This document shows positions 15,374-24,742 of a stretch of DNA of 25,585 nucleotides, piece after piece. A model generated the notes under the pieces. The model was given only the letters and a program-made list of their open reading frames with translations. It did no database searches and was not told the origin of the DNA. Origin of the DNA: Nitrosomonadales bacterium. GTDB taxonomy: Bacteria; Pseudomonadota; Gammaproteobacteria; Burkholderiales; Nitrosomonadaceae. The position numbers and the translations under genes are program-made. The DNA is taken from NCBI GenBank assembly GCA_004525885.1, contig SPBV01000002.1, positions 1 through 25,585 of the forward strand. Reading direction: 5' to 3'. Position 1 is the first letter of the stretch. The number at the start of each line of letters is the position of its first letter.

Positions 15374-17002
15374 ATGATTGATTCTTTCTCTCAATCAAAA
15401 ATGTGGCAACCAACTTTCAGCATGCCAGGGACTATGCTCGCTGAGCAATTTTGGCGTTCACTTTTCTATTTCAATGTGTACCGCATAATGGTGGTAGGTG
15501 TAATCATCATGGTCACATGGATGGTACGTGATTCCATTCTCGGTTCATACAATCAAAATTTCTTCCTCTATGTAGCATTGGTTTATCTCCTATTTGGAGG
15601 GATATCAATGTTTCTGATATATATGCGTTTTCCCCGCTTTAACTGGCAAATTGCAATTCAAATTTGTAGTGATGTCATGTTTATATCTATTTTGATGTAT
15701 TTAAGTGGGGGGATTCAAAGTGGATTAGGTTTATTGTTGTTAGTGTCATTAGCGGCATCTGGATTGATCAGTCGCGGCAAATTAGTTTTGTTTTATGCTT
15801 CTATCGCTAGTATTGGAATACTATTGGAAGAGTCCTATACCATGCTCTATATAGATGGTTATCAGGCCCACTATGTGCAGGCAAGTTTGCTTAGCATGGG
15901 TTATTTTGCTGTGGCTTGGTTAGCCCATAAACTTGCTAAACATACCGCTGCAAGCGAGCAACTTGCATTACAGCGTGGGGTTGACTTGGCAAATATGGCC
16001 GAAATTAACCAATTAGTAATTCAGGATATGCAAGATGGGGTTCTTGTAGTTGATGCTAATGGAGAAATTCAGCAGCGTAATAGTCACGCAGAGAAACTTA
16101 TCAATCTATCACCTGACCTTCTTATAATGGAAATGCTTGTCGATCAAGCACCCCAACTAGCGGAAAGATTAAAGTCTTGGCGCGAGGACTCAACCACCAA
16201 CTTTGATCTGATGCGGATCCCAGGTAGCAATGCGCTGGTGCGAACGCGGTTTGCGCCTGTAAGAAGTGAAAGCAAGGCAAGTGTAGTAATTTTTCTTGAG
16301 GACATGAGCCATATCCAGGCGCAAGCACAGCAGCTAAAACTTGCTGCTCTTGGTAGGCTTGCCGTCAATATTGCTCACGAAATTCGAAATCCACTTTCTT
16401 CCATTAGCCACGCCTGCGAATTGTTAGAAGAAGATTCTGGCATGAACTCAACTCATTCACGATTGCTAAGTATTATTCGAGATAACACCAGGCGCCTTAA
16501 TAAAATTGTGCAAAATGTTTTGCAACTTAACCGCCGTGACCGAGCTACATCCGAAGTTATTCAGGTAACTAATTTTATATACACATTTATTGATGAATTT
16601 TGTCAAACCGAAAAAATTGATATTGATGCATTTTCCATTAATATTTCTGGTCAGTACACTATGAAATTTGATGATGGACATTTAAATCAAATATTGTGGA
16701 ACTTGTGCAATAATGCTTGGCGGCATTGCCGCAAGCAGCATGGCAGCATACAGCTAATATTAGCTAGTGAAGCCGATAGCAAATTTCATCTAGATATAAT
16801 TGACGACGGCCCAGGTATAGCTCCAAGGGTATTAAATCAGTTATTTGAGCCTTTCTTTACAACTGTAGCAAGCGGCACGGGTCTTGGCCTCTATATCGCG
16901 CGGGAAATGTGTGAAGCAAACAATGCATCACTTTTTTACTTGGAGCAACCTGCCGGCGGCCATTTCAGAATTGTCTGTAGGGGCAATCTAGATAATGCCT
17001 AA
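15374..17002 (+). CDS. pilS: PilS-type sensor histidine kinase
   Basis: The product of 542 residues is the membrane sensor of the PilS-PilR pair, which controls type IV pilin genes in many proteobacteria. The N-terminal third holds about six membrane helices (35-190), followed by a PAS-like region (about 205-315). The kinase core has the H-box HEIRNPLSSI with H335 as phosphate acceptor, the N-box NQILWNLCNNAW, the G1 box DDGPGIAP, F-box FEPFF and G2 box GTGLGLYIA. All are intact. It overlaps pilR by 8 bases, so the two are co-translated. No pilin gene lies in the window, so the target is by family knowledge only. Confidence 0.88.
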   Translation: MIDSFSQSKMWQPTFSMPGTMLAEQFWRSLFYFNVYRIMVVGVIIMVTWMVRDSILGSYNQNFFLYVALVYLLFGGISMFLIYMRFPRFNWQIAIQICSDVMFISILMYLSGGIQSGLGLLLLVSLAASGLISRGKLVLFYASIASIGILLEESYTMLYIDGYQAHYVQASLLSMGYFAVAWLAHKLAKHTAASEQLALQRGVDLANMAEINQLVIQDMQDGVLVVDANGEIQQRNSHAEKLINLSPDLLIMEMLVDQAPQLAERLKSWREDSTTNFDLMRIPGSNALVRTRFAPVRSESKASVVIFLEDMSHIQAQAQQLKLAALGRLAVNIAHEIRNPLSSISHACELLEEDSGMNSTHSRLLSIIRDNTRRLNKIVQNVLQLNRRDRATSEVIQVTNFIYTFIDEFCQTEKIDIDAFSINISGQYTMKFDDGHLNQILWNLCNNAWRHCRKQHGSIQLILASEADSKFHLDIIDDGPGIAPRVLNQLFEPFFTTVASGTGLGLYIAREMCEANNASLFYLEQPAGGHFRIVCRGNLDNA

Positions 17003-18410
17003 TCAAAATAAACCGATAGCTAATTCTGATCTCGGTAATAAATCATCATCTCCCAAAATACTGATTGTTGATGATGAGTCAGATATTCTGGAATTACTCG
17101 AACTTACGCTTTCTCGAATGGGTCTGGAAGTGGAGCGAGCTATAAATATATATGACGCAAAGCATATGCTTGAATTACATCATTTCGATTTATGTTTAAC
17201 TGACATGCGTTTGCCTGATGGAGAAGGACTAGAATTAGTGAAACATATAGTTAAATTTTCTGTGGATTTACCAGTTGCAGTGATTACTGCCCACGGTACT
17301 ACAGAGAACGCAGTCGCAGCTTTAAAGGCTGGCGCATTTGATTATCTTGCTAAACCAGTATCTTTGCAGCAGTTACGTTCTTTGGTGAAATCCGCGTTGA
17401 ATTTACCCCCACTAAAAAATAAAGTTTCCTCAGTCTTCGAAGATGAGGGGGATATGTTACTTGGTGAATCTCCGCCGATGTTGCAATTGCGTTCTATGGT
17501 TGAAAAACTATCTCGCAGCCAAGCACCGGTTTATATTAACGGCGAATCTGGTAGCGGTAAAGAACTAGCAGCAAGGTCTATTCACAAAAATAGCGCACGA
17601 CATGGTAAGCCATTTATACCTGTTAATTGTGGTGCAATTCCTGAAAATCTCATGGAAAGTGAATTCTTTGGTTACAAGAAAGGAGCATTTACCGGCGCAG
17701 ATACCGAGCGTGGTGGATTTTTTCAGGCAGCTGATGGAGGTACGTTATTTCTCGATGAAGTGGCTGATTTACCACTTACTATGCAGGTCAAGTTATTGAG
17801 AGCAATTCAGGAAAAACGAATAAGAAAGCTTGGCTCTACTGAGGAAGAAAGTGTAGACGTCCGTATTATATGTGCCACCCATCAGAAATTAACCGAGTGC
17901 ATTGAGAATGGAGAATTTCGGCAAGATCTATATTATAGACTTAACGTAATCGAACTTAAGATGCCCGCTCTACGGGAAATGAAAGGTGATATTTCACTGA
18001 TTGCTAATGCTATTCTTGTTCAACTTTGTGAAGCGAGTGGAAGAACAAAATGCACTCTAAGCAAAAGAGCACTAGAAGCACTTATAGAATATGACTTTCC
18101 TGGAAATGTGCGCGAACTGGAAAATATTTTGGAGCGCACGTTGGCACTATGTTCAGATGCTGAAATTGGCGAAAATGGCTTGCAATTGGAGTCTTTTGAG
18201 TCATCACCTCGGGATACGCTTGTAGCGCAACCTGAAACATCAAATATTGGGCTACCATTGCAAGATTATCTTGATAGGCTAGAAAAAGAGTCTATTGTAG
18301 GAGCCTTGGAAAAAACTAAATATAACCGTACCGCTGCAGCAAAATTATTGGGTATTACTGTAAGATCCATGCGCTATAGAATTGAACGACTTGGACTAAA
18401 TGATGGGTGA
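16995..18410 (+). CDS. pilR: PilR-type sigma-54 response regulator
   Basis: The product of 471 residues is an NtrC-family activator. The receiver domain has the acidic pair D26-D27, phosphate acceptor D70 (LTDMRLPDGEG) and K120 (YLAKP). The AAA+ domain has Walker A GESGSGKE (183-190), the sigma-54 contact loop GAFTGA (230-235), and Walker B GGTLFLDEV. A Fis-type helix-turn-helix ends the protein (NRTAAAKLLGITVRSMRYRI). It should activate sigma-54 promoters when phosphorylated by PilS. I found no clear sigma-54 promoter in this window. Confidence 0.9.
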   Translation: MPNQNKPIANSDLGNKSSSPKILIVDDESDILELLELTLSRMGLEVERAINIYDAKHMLELHHFDLCLTDMRLPDGEGLELVKHIVKFSVDLPVAVITAHGTTENAVAALKAGAFDYLAKPVSLQQLRSLVKSALNLPPLKNKVSSVFEDEGDMLLGESPPMLQLRSMVEKLSRSQAPVYINGESGSGKELAARSIHKNSARHGKPFIPVNCGAIPENLMESEFFGYKKGAFTGADTERGGFFQAADGGTLFLDEVADLPLTMQVKLLRAIQEKRIRKLGSTEEESVDVRIICATHQKLTECIENGEFRQDLYYRLNVIELKMPALREMKGDISLIANAILVQLCEASGRTKCTLSKRALEALIEYDFPGNVRELENILERTLALCSDAEIGENGLQLESFESSPRDTLVAQPETSNIGLPLQDYLDRLEKESIVGALEKTKYNRTAAAKLLGITVRSMRYRIERLGLNDG

Positions 18411-18475
18411 GTCTTCCTTATTCATCGTTTCAGTAGATCAAAGTACATTATTTTTGTAGTAGAGAAGGCTATTTG

Positions 18476-19024
18476 ATGAAAGTTGATGTAGCAGGGTATT
18501 TGTCTGGCGCGCGATTTATTTCTTCACCTAATTGTGATGAACGTCCATCAGGAAGTGAAGTAAGTTTATTAGTAATACATAATATCAGTATGCCACCAGA
18601 TGTATTTGTAGGAGATGGTGTGATTGAGTTATTCACTAATCAACTCAATCCGAATTTTTATTATTACGAAGCTATTCGTGATATAAAAGTTTCTGCCCAT
18701 TTCTTCGTTCGTCGCAATGGAGAAGTTATTCAGTTTGTTTCCTGCAGGAAGCGTGCTTGGCATGCTGGGGTATCGTATTGGAAGGGAAAAACATGTTGCA
18801 ATGATTTTTCTATAGGTGTGGAAATGGAGGGTAGTGATACGACACCCTTCACTGATAGCCAATACGTAGCTTTAGTTACACTTACAATAGAACTGAGTAA
18901 AGTTTATCCAATTATAGATATTGCAGGTCATTCAGATATCGCGCCAGAACGGAAAACTGATCCTGGGCCGCATTTTGATTGGTGTCGTTATCGTGAGGCT
19001 TTGCTTGCCGCCGAGCAGAGTTAA
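18476..19024 (+). CDS. ampD: AmpD 1,6-anhydro-N-acetylmuramyl-L-alanine amidase
   Basis: The product of 182 residues cuts the amide bond of anhydro-muropeptides in the cytoplasm, a step of cell-wall recycling. The zinc ligands H35, H152 and D162 and the catalytic residues E116 and K160 can be placed in LLVIHNIS, GVEMEGSD and GHSDIAPERKTDPGPHFDW. No signal peptide is seen, which fits the cytoplasmic enzyme. AGAAGG at 18463-18468 precedes the ATG at 18476; a TTG directly before it is an alternative. It lies 65 bases after pilR in the same direction and converges with the ABC-F gene. Confidence 0.93.
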   Translation: MKVDVAGYLSGARFISSPNCDERPSGSEVSLLVIHNISMPPDVFVGDGVIELFTNQLNPNFYYYEAIRDIKVSAHFFVRRNGEVIQFVSCRKRAWHAGVSYWKGKTCCNDFSIGVEMEGSDTTPFTDSQYVALVTLTIELSKVYPIIDIAGHSDIAPERKTDPGPHFDWCRYREALLAAEQS

Positions 19025-19123
19025 TAATTATTTCCTCTGTGCTCATAGTGAAAAGGAGGGCTGCGGGTTCTTTTGTATCCAGGATAGGTAACTATGAAGT
19101 ACGCGTATTAAAGAGGCTTATAG

Positions 19124-19140
19124 ATACTAAGAGTATTTTT
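19124..19140 (+). terminator. Weak hairpin between ampD and the ABC-F gene
   Basis: ATACT and AGTAT flank a three-base loop, followed by TTTT. The stem is AT-rich and only five base pairs long, so strength is doubtful. Confidence 0.3.
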
Positions 19141-20743
19141 ATACTACACCTTGGTCTAGTAAGTATTCTTCGTAGCTACCTTTGAAATCGGTGATTCCAT
19201 CTGGTTTCATTTCAATGATGCGAGTTGCCAATGAGGATACAAATTCTCGGTCATGGGATACAAAAATCAACGTACCAGTATATTTTTCTAGCGCACCATT
19301 GAGTGATTCAATAGATTCCATATCAAGGTGGTTGGTTGGCTCATCCATCAGTAATACGTTAGATCTTTGTAGCATAAGTTTTCCAAATAGCATGCGTCCT
19401 TGTTCTCCTCCAGAAATTACTTTCACCGATTTATTTACTTCATCGCCGGAGAACAATAGCCTTCCTAGTACGCTACGTACGACCTGATCATCATCAGTTT
19501 TGTGCCTCCATTGAGTTATCCATTCTGTAAGTGACATATCCGTTTCAAAGTCCGCTGCATGGTCTTGAGTAAAGCAGCTATAACACGCTTTTTCAGCCCA
19601 CTTTATTTCTCCCTCATCCGGTTTTAGATCACCAGATAAACAGCGTAGCAATGTGGTTTTACCAATACCATTAGGGCCGATGATGGCAATTTTTTCACCT
19701 GCTTCAATGTTAATACTAAATTTTTCCAATATTGGCTTTTCCATGCCAGAGAAATACTTACTAATGCTTTGTATAGATACGGCTAAACGATATAGCTTAT
19801 TTTTATCATCGACATCAAACCGAATATAAGGATATTGACGGCTAGATAGTTTTACATCTTCTAGTTTTATTTTTTCAATTTGACGAGCGCGGCTAGTTGC
19901 TTGTTTTGCCTTAGAGGCATTAGCTGAAAAGCGACTGACAAAAGATTGTAATTCTGCAATTTGAGTTTTCTTTTTTGCATTGTTAGATAGCATACGTTCT
20001 CGAACCTGGGTAGAGGCAGTCATGTACTCATCATAATTACCTGGGTAAACACGGATTTCACCGTAATCTAAATCGGCCATATGTGTGCAGACACTATTTA
20101 GAAAATGTCGGTCATGTGAGATGATGACAATGGTACTCTTGCTGGCATTGATCACATCTTCTAGCCAGCGAATAGTGTTGATATCAAGATTATTTGTTGG
20201 CTCATCTAGCAACAAAATTTCTGGATCAGAAAATAAAGCTTGGGCAAGTAATACGCGTAACTTTAATCCGGGAGCGATCTCACTCATTAAACCTTGATGC
20301 TGAGATAGTGGGACCCCAACGCCTAGTAGTAGTTCTCCAGCACGAGCTTCAGCTGAATACCCATCTAGTTCGGCAAAGCGAGCTTCAAGCTCGGCAGCAT
20401 GCATATAATCGGCCTCATCTGCATCTACATTTGCATAGATCGCGTCACGTTCTTCCTTTACATGCCACAGTTCATCATGACCCATCATGACAGTATTTAG
20501 GACCAAGAGATTTTCAAAAGCAAATTGGTCCTGACGTAGTTTACCCACACGATCATTGGTATCAATGCTTACATTTCCAGAGGTAGGGTCAAGATCGCCA
20601 CCAAGAATCTTCATAAAAGTTGATTTCCCGCAGCCATTGGCACCGATTAGGCCGTAACGATTTCCATCTCCAAATTTTACTGAAACATTTTCGAATAGTG
20701 GCTTTGCACCAAACTGCATGGTGATATTGGCGGAAGTAATCAA
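19139..20743 (-). CDS. ybiT: ABC-F family ATPase, YbiT type
   Basis: The product of 534 residues has two ATP-binding cassettes and no membrane part, as in ABC-F proteins that act on ribosomes. Walker A motifs are GANGCGKS (34-41) and GPNGIGKTT (about 356-364). The first signature is degenerate (EIAPGLKLRVLLAQ, about 155-168), which fits YbiT; the second is normal (ISGGEQGRM). Walker B motifs LLLDEPTNNLD and LLMDEPTNHLD and the switch histidines in SHDR are intact. The linker between the cassettes (about 240-300) is charged and helical, as expected. YbiT rather than EttA or Uup is chosen by the first signature and by length. Confidence 0.88.
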   Translation of the reverse strand: MITSANITMQFGAKPLFENVSVKFGDGNRYGLIGANGCGKSTFMKILGGDLDPTSGNVSIDTNDRVGKLRQDQFAFENLLVLNTVMMGHDELWHVKEERDAIYANVDADEADYMHAAELEARFAELDGYSAEARAGELLLGVGVPLSQHQGLMSEIAPGLKLRVLLAQALFSDPEILLLDEPTNNLDINTIRWLEDVINASKSTIVIISHDRHFLNSVCTHMADLDYGEIRVYPGNYDEYMTASTQVRERMLSNNAKKKTQIAELQSFVSRFSANASKAKQATSRARQIEKIKLEDVKLSSRQYPYIRFDVDDKNKLYRLAVSIQSISKYFSGMEKPILEKFSINIEAGEKIAIIGPNGIGKTTLLRCLSGDLKPDEGEIKWAEKACYSCFTQDHAADFETDMSLTEWITQWRHKTDDDQVVRSVLGRLLFSGDEVNKSVKVISGGEQGRMLFGKLMLQRSNVLLMDEPTNHLDMESIESLNGALEKYTGTLIFVSHDREFVSSLATRIIEMKPDGITDFKGSYEEYLLDQGVV

Positions 20744-20845
20744 AATTTCCCTTTAAGAAGAATATAATGTAAAAAAGCTGCTATTTTATATGGTTTCATG
20801 GTCAATTCCGAGGATCCTTTAGCTAAAATATTTTACTGGATCTGT

Positions 20846-20874
20846 TTGGTAGCAACATTGGGGTGAGAGATAAT
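20846..20874 (+). promoter_or_regulatory. Candidate sigma-70 promoter for accA
   Basis: A -35-like TTGGTA (20846-20851) and a -10-like GATAAT (20869-20874) are separated by 17 bases, about 155 bases before the accA start codon. Each box departs from consensus, and the long leader is unexplained. Confidence 0.35.
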
Positions 20875-21030
20875 ATGTTTTTTTCTGTAATTAAACATTA
20901 ACCCTATTTACATAGGAGGGAACTCAGTCTGAGTTTTCTACAGTGATCCAAATAGCTTCTAATAAACTGGGCTGCTCGCATAGGCATAAATCATGTATCA
21001 TTATGGCTTCAAAATTACCTCCTAGGCTCC

Positions 21031-21999
21031 ATGAAAGTCACTTTCCTGGAATTCGAACAGCCTATCGCAGAGCTTGAAGCAAAGATTGAAGAATTACGCT
21101 TTGTTCATGACGGTTCCGCGTTAGATATTTCAGCTGAAATTTCGCGCCTAGAAAAGAAAATCCAGGCGCTTCTCAAAGATATATATGCAAAGCTTACCCC
21201 TTGGCAGATATCACAAGTAGGGCGGCACCCGCAGCGCCCCTATACACTTGATTATATAAAGCATTTGTTTGATAATTTTGAAGAACTTCATGGTGATAGA
21301 TGTTTTGCAGATGACCCTGCTATCGTTGGAGGGTTAGCGCGTTTCAATGGTCAAACAGTAATGGTTATTGGGCACCAGAAGGGACGTGACACCAAAGATA
21401 AAATTTACCGTAACTTTGGTATGCCTAAGCCAGAAGGTTATCGCAAGGCGCTACGTTTTATGCAGTTAGCAGAAAAATTTTCCATACCATTAATTACGTT
21501 TGTTGATACTCCAGGTGCATATCCAGGGATTGGTGCAGAGGAGAGAGGACAATCAGAAGCAATTGGCCGGAATCTTTATGTGCTATCGGAACTGAAAGTA
21601 CCAGTAGTCTGTACTATCATTGGCGAAGGTGGCTCAGGTGGTGCACTTGCGGTGGCAGTAGGTGATGTAGTTCATATGTTGCAATATGCAACTTATTCTG
21701 TAATTTCTCCTGAGGGCTGTGCTTCTATACTGTGGAAAAGTTCAGACAAGGCTGCAGAAGCAGCTGAAATCATGGGGATTACTGCTTCAAGACTTAAAAC
21801 TATAGGACTGATCGACCAAGTTATTAGCGAACCGCTTGGTGGTGCTCACCGGGACTATCCATCAATTATGGGATCTGTAAAAAAGGTATTGCAGGAATCG
21901 CTTGAGCAATTACAGAGTGATACCACAGAAGTGCTATTGGAGAAACGTTTTAAACGACTAATGGAATATGGCAAATTCAAGGAAGCTGAAACTAAGTAA
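21031..21999 (+). CDS. accA: Acetyl-CoA carboxylase carboxyltransferase subunit alpha
   Basis: The product of 322 residues pairs with AccD to transfer the carboxyl group from biotin to acetyl-CoA, the first step of fatty-acid synthesis. The start TFLEFEQPIAELEAKIEEL is typical, and conserved blocks include LHGDRCFADDPAIVGG, TFVDTPGAYPGIGAEERGQ and IGEGGSGGALA. Length is normal. The start is fixed by the family's N-terminal block although no ribosome-binding site is clear. Its last 32 bases overlap tilS. Confidence 0.96.
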   Translation: MKVTFLEFEQPIAELEAKIEELRFVHDGSALDISAEISRLEKKIQALLKDIYAKLTPWQISQVGRHPQRPYTLDYIKHLFDNFEELHGDRCFADDPAIVGGLARFNGQTVMVIGHQKGRDTKDKIYRNFGMPKPEGYRKALRFMQLAEKFSIPLITFVDTPGAYPGIGAEERGQSEAIGRNLYVLSELKVPVVCTIIGEGGSGGALAVAVGDVVHMLQYATYSVISPEGCASILWKSSDKAAEAAEIMGITASRLKTIGLIDQVISEPLGGAHRDYPSIMGSVKKVLQESLEQLQSDTTEVLLEKRFKRLMEYGKFKEAETK

Positions 22000-23347
22000 C
22001 ATCTTTAGTCGTGTTGAGAATATATTACACGAGCAGATTCAGCGAGATGACCATTTGGTTTTAGGGTTAAGTGGTGGGGTAGATTCAGTAGTATTGCTGA
22101 ATATTCTTACTTCTCTCTCGCTTCAATTGGAATTTGCGCTATCAGCTTTTCATGTTAATCACGGTATTAGTCCTAATGCAAATAAGTGGGAAAGATTCTG
22201 CCTTAATTTGTGTGGTGTTCATGGTATTCCCATTAAGATTGCTAAACTAAAAATCGGTAGATTACCTGGTGCAAGTCTTGAGGCTATTGCCCGGGATGCA
22301 CGCTATCAAAGATTCAAAAATCTGAAAGCAGATTATGTAATTTTGGCACAGCATCTGGATGACCAAGCTGAAACCCTATTGTTACAAATGTTACGTGGGG
22401 CAGGAGTAAAAGGACTAGGAGCAATGCCTGTGGTTAGAAATCAAATATCAAAAATTGGAAATCAGGCTCTAGATCCAGGGCCACAGATACTGCGACCATT
22501 ACTCAATGTATCGCGTAGTGAGATTGAAGATTATTCTCGAAAACATAAATTGTGTTGGATTGCAGATGAAAGTAACAATGATGTTTCTTTTGACCGAAAT
22601 TTTTTACGCCATAAAATTTTCCCCTTACTAGAGAAGCGGTTTCCTTCATACCGGACTACATTTCTACGAACTAGTAGGCATATGGCCGAAGCAAGCTGTT
22701 TACTGGATGATTTGGCGGAATATGATAGAAAAGAATGTGCTATCTCAAATAAACTTCAAATTGAAAGATTGCGGGAATTAAGCTTTTCACGTGCCAGAAA
22801 TCTGTTGCGATATAACCTTGCGCAGCAGGGTGTGACCCTTCCTAGTACAGTAAAGCTAGAAGATATACTACGGCAATTAGTTTCCTCCCGCTTAGACAGC
22901 AAATTACATATTACATTTGGAGATACTGAGATTCGCAGTTTCAAGGGAAATATTTATGTAAGACGGGTAAGCGCTTTACCCAATAAGGAATGGAAATTTG
23001 TATGGAAGGGAGAAAAACAGTTAGCAATTGCTGAGTTAGGTGGTTCAGTGAGATTTATACGTAAAAAGGGGAAGGGGATTAATCTACAAAAGCTGAAAGA
23101 GGGCCCTGTTATTATTCGTTTTCGTTTGGGTGGGGAGCGTATACGTCCAGATTGTAACCGACCCCGTCGTAGCCTGAAAAATTTGTTGCAGGAAGCATCA
23201 TTTCCTCTGTGGGAACGTGAATCACTACCATTACTTTTTAGTGGAGATTGTCTCGTCTGGGTGCCAGGTGTCGGTGTAGATTGTAGTTTTCAAGCAGGAG
23301 TTGCTGATCCTGGTTTGATAGTAAGTTGGCACCCCAACGCTAGTTAA
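21968..23347 (+). CDS. tilS: tRNA(Ile)-lysidine synthase
   Basis: The product of 459 residues adds lysine to the wobble cytidine of tRNA-Ile(CAU), so that it reads AUA. The PP-loop motif SGGVDS (35-40) binds ATP, and LAQHLDDQAETLLLQMLRG, GAGVKGLGAMP and a C-terminal domain are as in the family. The ATG at 21968 is the first in frame and makes a 32-base overlap with accA; a shorter start is possible because the overlap is unusual. accA followed by tilS is a common order in betaproteobacteria. Confidence 0.93.
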   Translation: MANSRKLKLSNIFSRVENILHEQIQRDDHLVLGLSGGVDSVVLLNILTSLSLQLEFALSAFHVNHGISPNANKWERFCLNLCGVHGIPIKIAKLKIGRLPGASLEAIARDARYQRFKNLKADYVILAQHLDDQAETLLLQMLRGAGVKGLGAMPVVRNQISKIGNQALDPGPQILRPLLNVSRSEIEDYSRKHKLCWIADESNNDVSFDRNFLRHKIFPLLEKRFPSYRTTFLRTSRHMAEASCLLDDLAEYDRKECAISNKLQIERLRELSFSRARNLLRYNLAQQGVTLPSTVKLEDILRQLVSSRLDSKLHITFGDTEIRSFKGNIYVRRVSALPNKEWKFVWKGEKQLAIAELGGSVRFIRKKGKGINLQKLKEGPVIIRFRLGGERIRPDCNRPRRSLKNLLQEASFPLWERESLPLLFSGDCLVWVPGVGVDCSFQAGVADPGLIVSWHPNAS

Positions 23348-23359
23348 TTATTTTCAATA

Positions 23360-24709
23360 ATGTCTAAATCAAAATCAATTTATTCTTGTACTGAGTGTGG
23401 TGGGCAGACCCTAAAATGGCAAGGGCAGTGTCCATATTGCCAAGTATGGAATACTCTTGTAGAGTCCATTGCAGATAAAAAAACCTCGCGTTTTACTCAG
23501 GCTAACGAGATTAGTCAGGTGCAAAATTTAGGGCAAGTGAAGACAGGGGAAGAGCCTCGATATTCAACGGGTGTAGTTGAGTTTGATCGAGTACTAGGTG
23601 GTGGTTTAGTACATGGTGGTGTTGTCTTATTGGGTGGTGATCCAGGCATTGGTAAGTCTACTTTATTATTACAATCACTTTGCCATATGTCTGTTACGCG
23701 AGACGTGTTGTATGTGAGTGGAGAAGAGTCGGCGCACCAAGTTGCATTACGTGCCAAACGTTTGGCACTTGTTGTAAAAGATGTGCATTTGCTAACTGAA
23801 ATTCAGCTGGAAAGAATCCAAGCAGTACTGGGTGAACGCAAACCCGATGTAGCAGTGATTGATTCTATTCAGACAGTTTATTCTGAAACGTTGCAATCTG
23901 CTCCTGGTTCAGTTGCGCAGGTTCGCGAGTGTGCCGCTCAGTTGACACGAATGGCTAAGACAAGTGGAACCTGTATTATTCTAGTAGGTCACGTGACCAA
24001 GGAAGGAGCGTTAGCTGGACCACGCGTACTTGAACATATGGTGGATACTGTACTTTATTTCGAGGGGGATACCCAATCCAGTTTCCGTTTAATTCGTGCC
24101 TTCAAAAATCGCTTTGGTGCAGTAAATGAGTTGGGTGTCTTTGCAATGACCGAAAAAGGGTTGCGAGAAGTAAGCAATCCATCGGCACTATTTCTTTCCC
24201 ATCATGGGGAGCAGGTTCCAGGTTCATGTGTGATGGTGACCCAGGAAGGTACGCGTCCATTATTAGTTGAAATTCAGGCATTGGTTGATGAGTCACACTT
24301 ATCTAATCCCAGACGCCTAAGCGTTGGATTGGAGCAGAATCGGCTGGCAATGCTGTTGGCAGTATTGCATCGTCATGCGGGGATTCCTTGTTTCGATCAG
24401 GACGTATTTGTTAACGCTGTAGGAGGTGTGAAAATTACCGAACCAGGTGCGGATCTGGCGGTACTACTTGCTATTGTTTCTTCACTGAAGAACAGACCGC
24501 TACCTAAAAAAACGGTAGTGTTCGGTGAAATCGGACTAGCGGGTGAAATACGTCCAGTACAGCGCGGTCAGGAACGGTTGAAAGAGGCAGCTAAATTAGG
24601 CTTTACACAAGCTATTATCCCAAAGGCCAACAAGCCGAAGCAGTTAGTTTCTGGTATCGAGGTCATCCTAGTGGAGCGTGTGGAAGATGCTGTTGCAAAA
24701 ATGCGCTGA
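23360..24709 (+). CDS. radA: DNA repair protein RadA
   Basis: The product of 449 residues is the RecA-like helicase that helps branch migration in recombination repair. A four-cysteine zinc site (C10, C13, C24, C27) is followed by Walker A GGDPGIGKST (about 92-101), the family motif KNRFG, and a Lon-like C-terminal domain (NAVGGVKITEPGADLAV). Length is normal. It starts 12 bases after tilS, so it is likely co-transcribed with it. Confidence 0.95.
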   Translation: MSKSKSIYSCTECGGQTLKWQGQCPYCQVWNTLVESIADKKTSRFTQANEISQVQNLGQVKTGEEPRYSTGVVEFDRVLGGGLVHGGVVLLGGDPGIGKSTLLLQSLCHMSVTRDVLYVSGEESAHQVALRAKRLALVVKDVHLLTEIQLERIQAVLGERKPDVAVIDSIQTVYSETLQSAPGSVAQVRECAAQLTRMAKTSGTCIILVGHVTKEGALAGPRVLEHMVDTVLYFEGDTQSSFRLIRAFKNRFGAVNELGVFAMTEKGLREVSNPSALFLSHHGEQVPGSCVMVTQEGTRPLLVEIQALVDESHLSNPRRLSVGLEQNRLAMLLAVLHRHAGIPCFDQDVFVNAVGGVKITEPGADLAVLLAIVSSLKNRPLPKKTVVFGEIGLAGEIRPVQRGQERLKEAAKLGFTQAIIPKANKPKQLVSGIEVILVERVEDAVAKMR

Positions 24710-24713
24710 GGTG

Positions 24714-24731
24714 AACAGCTATTAAGCTGTT
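24714..24731 (+). terminator. Hairpin directly after radA
   Basis: AACAGCT and AGCTGTT form a perfect seven-base-pair stem with an ATTA loop, four bases after the radA stop. The tail GATTAATTT is only loosely T-rich, so this is a weak terminator or an RNA-processing or coupling structure before the next gene. Confidence 0.4.
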
Positions 24732-24742
24732 GATTAATTTGC

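Noticed and set aside
18411..18475. Sigma-54 promoter for a PilR target
   Set aside because: No TGGCAC-N5-TTGC-like element is visible before ampD.
21020..21028. CCTCCTAGG just before accA taken as a ribosome-binding site
   Set aside because: CCTCC is the complement of a Shine-Dalgarno on this strand, so it does not serve accA; the start is set by the protein family instead.
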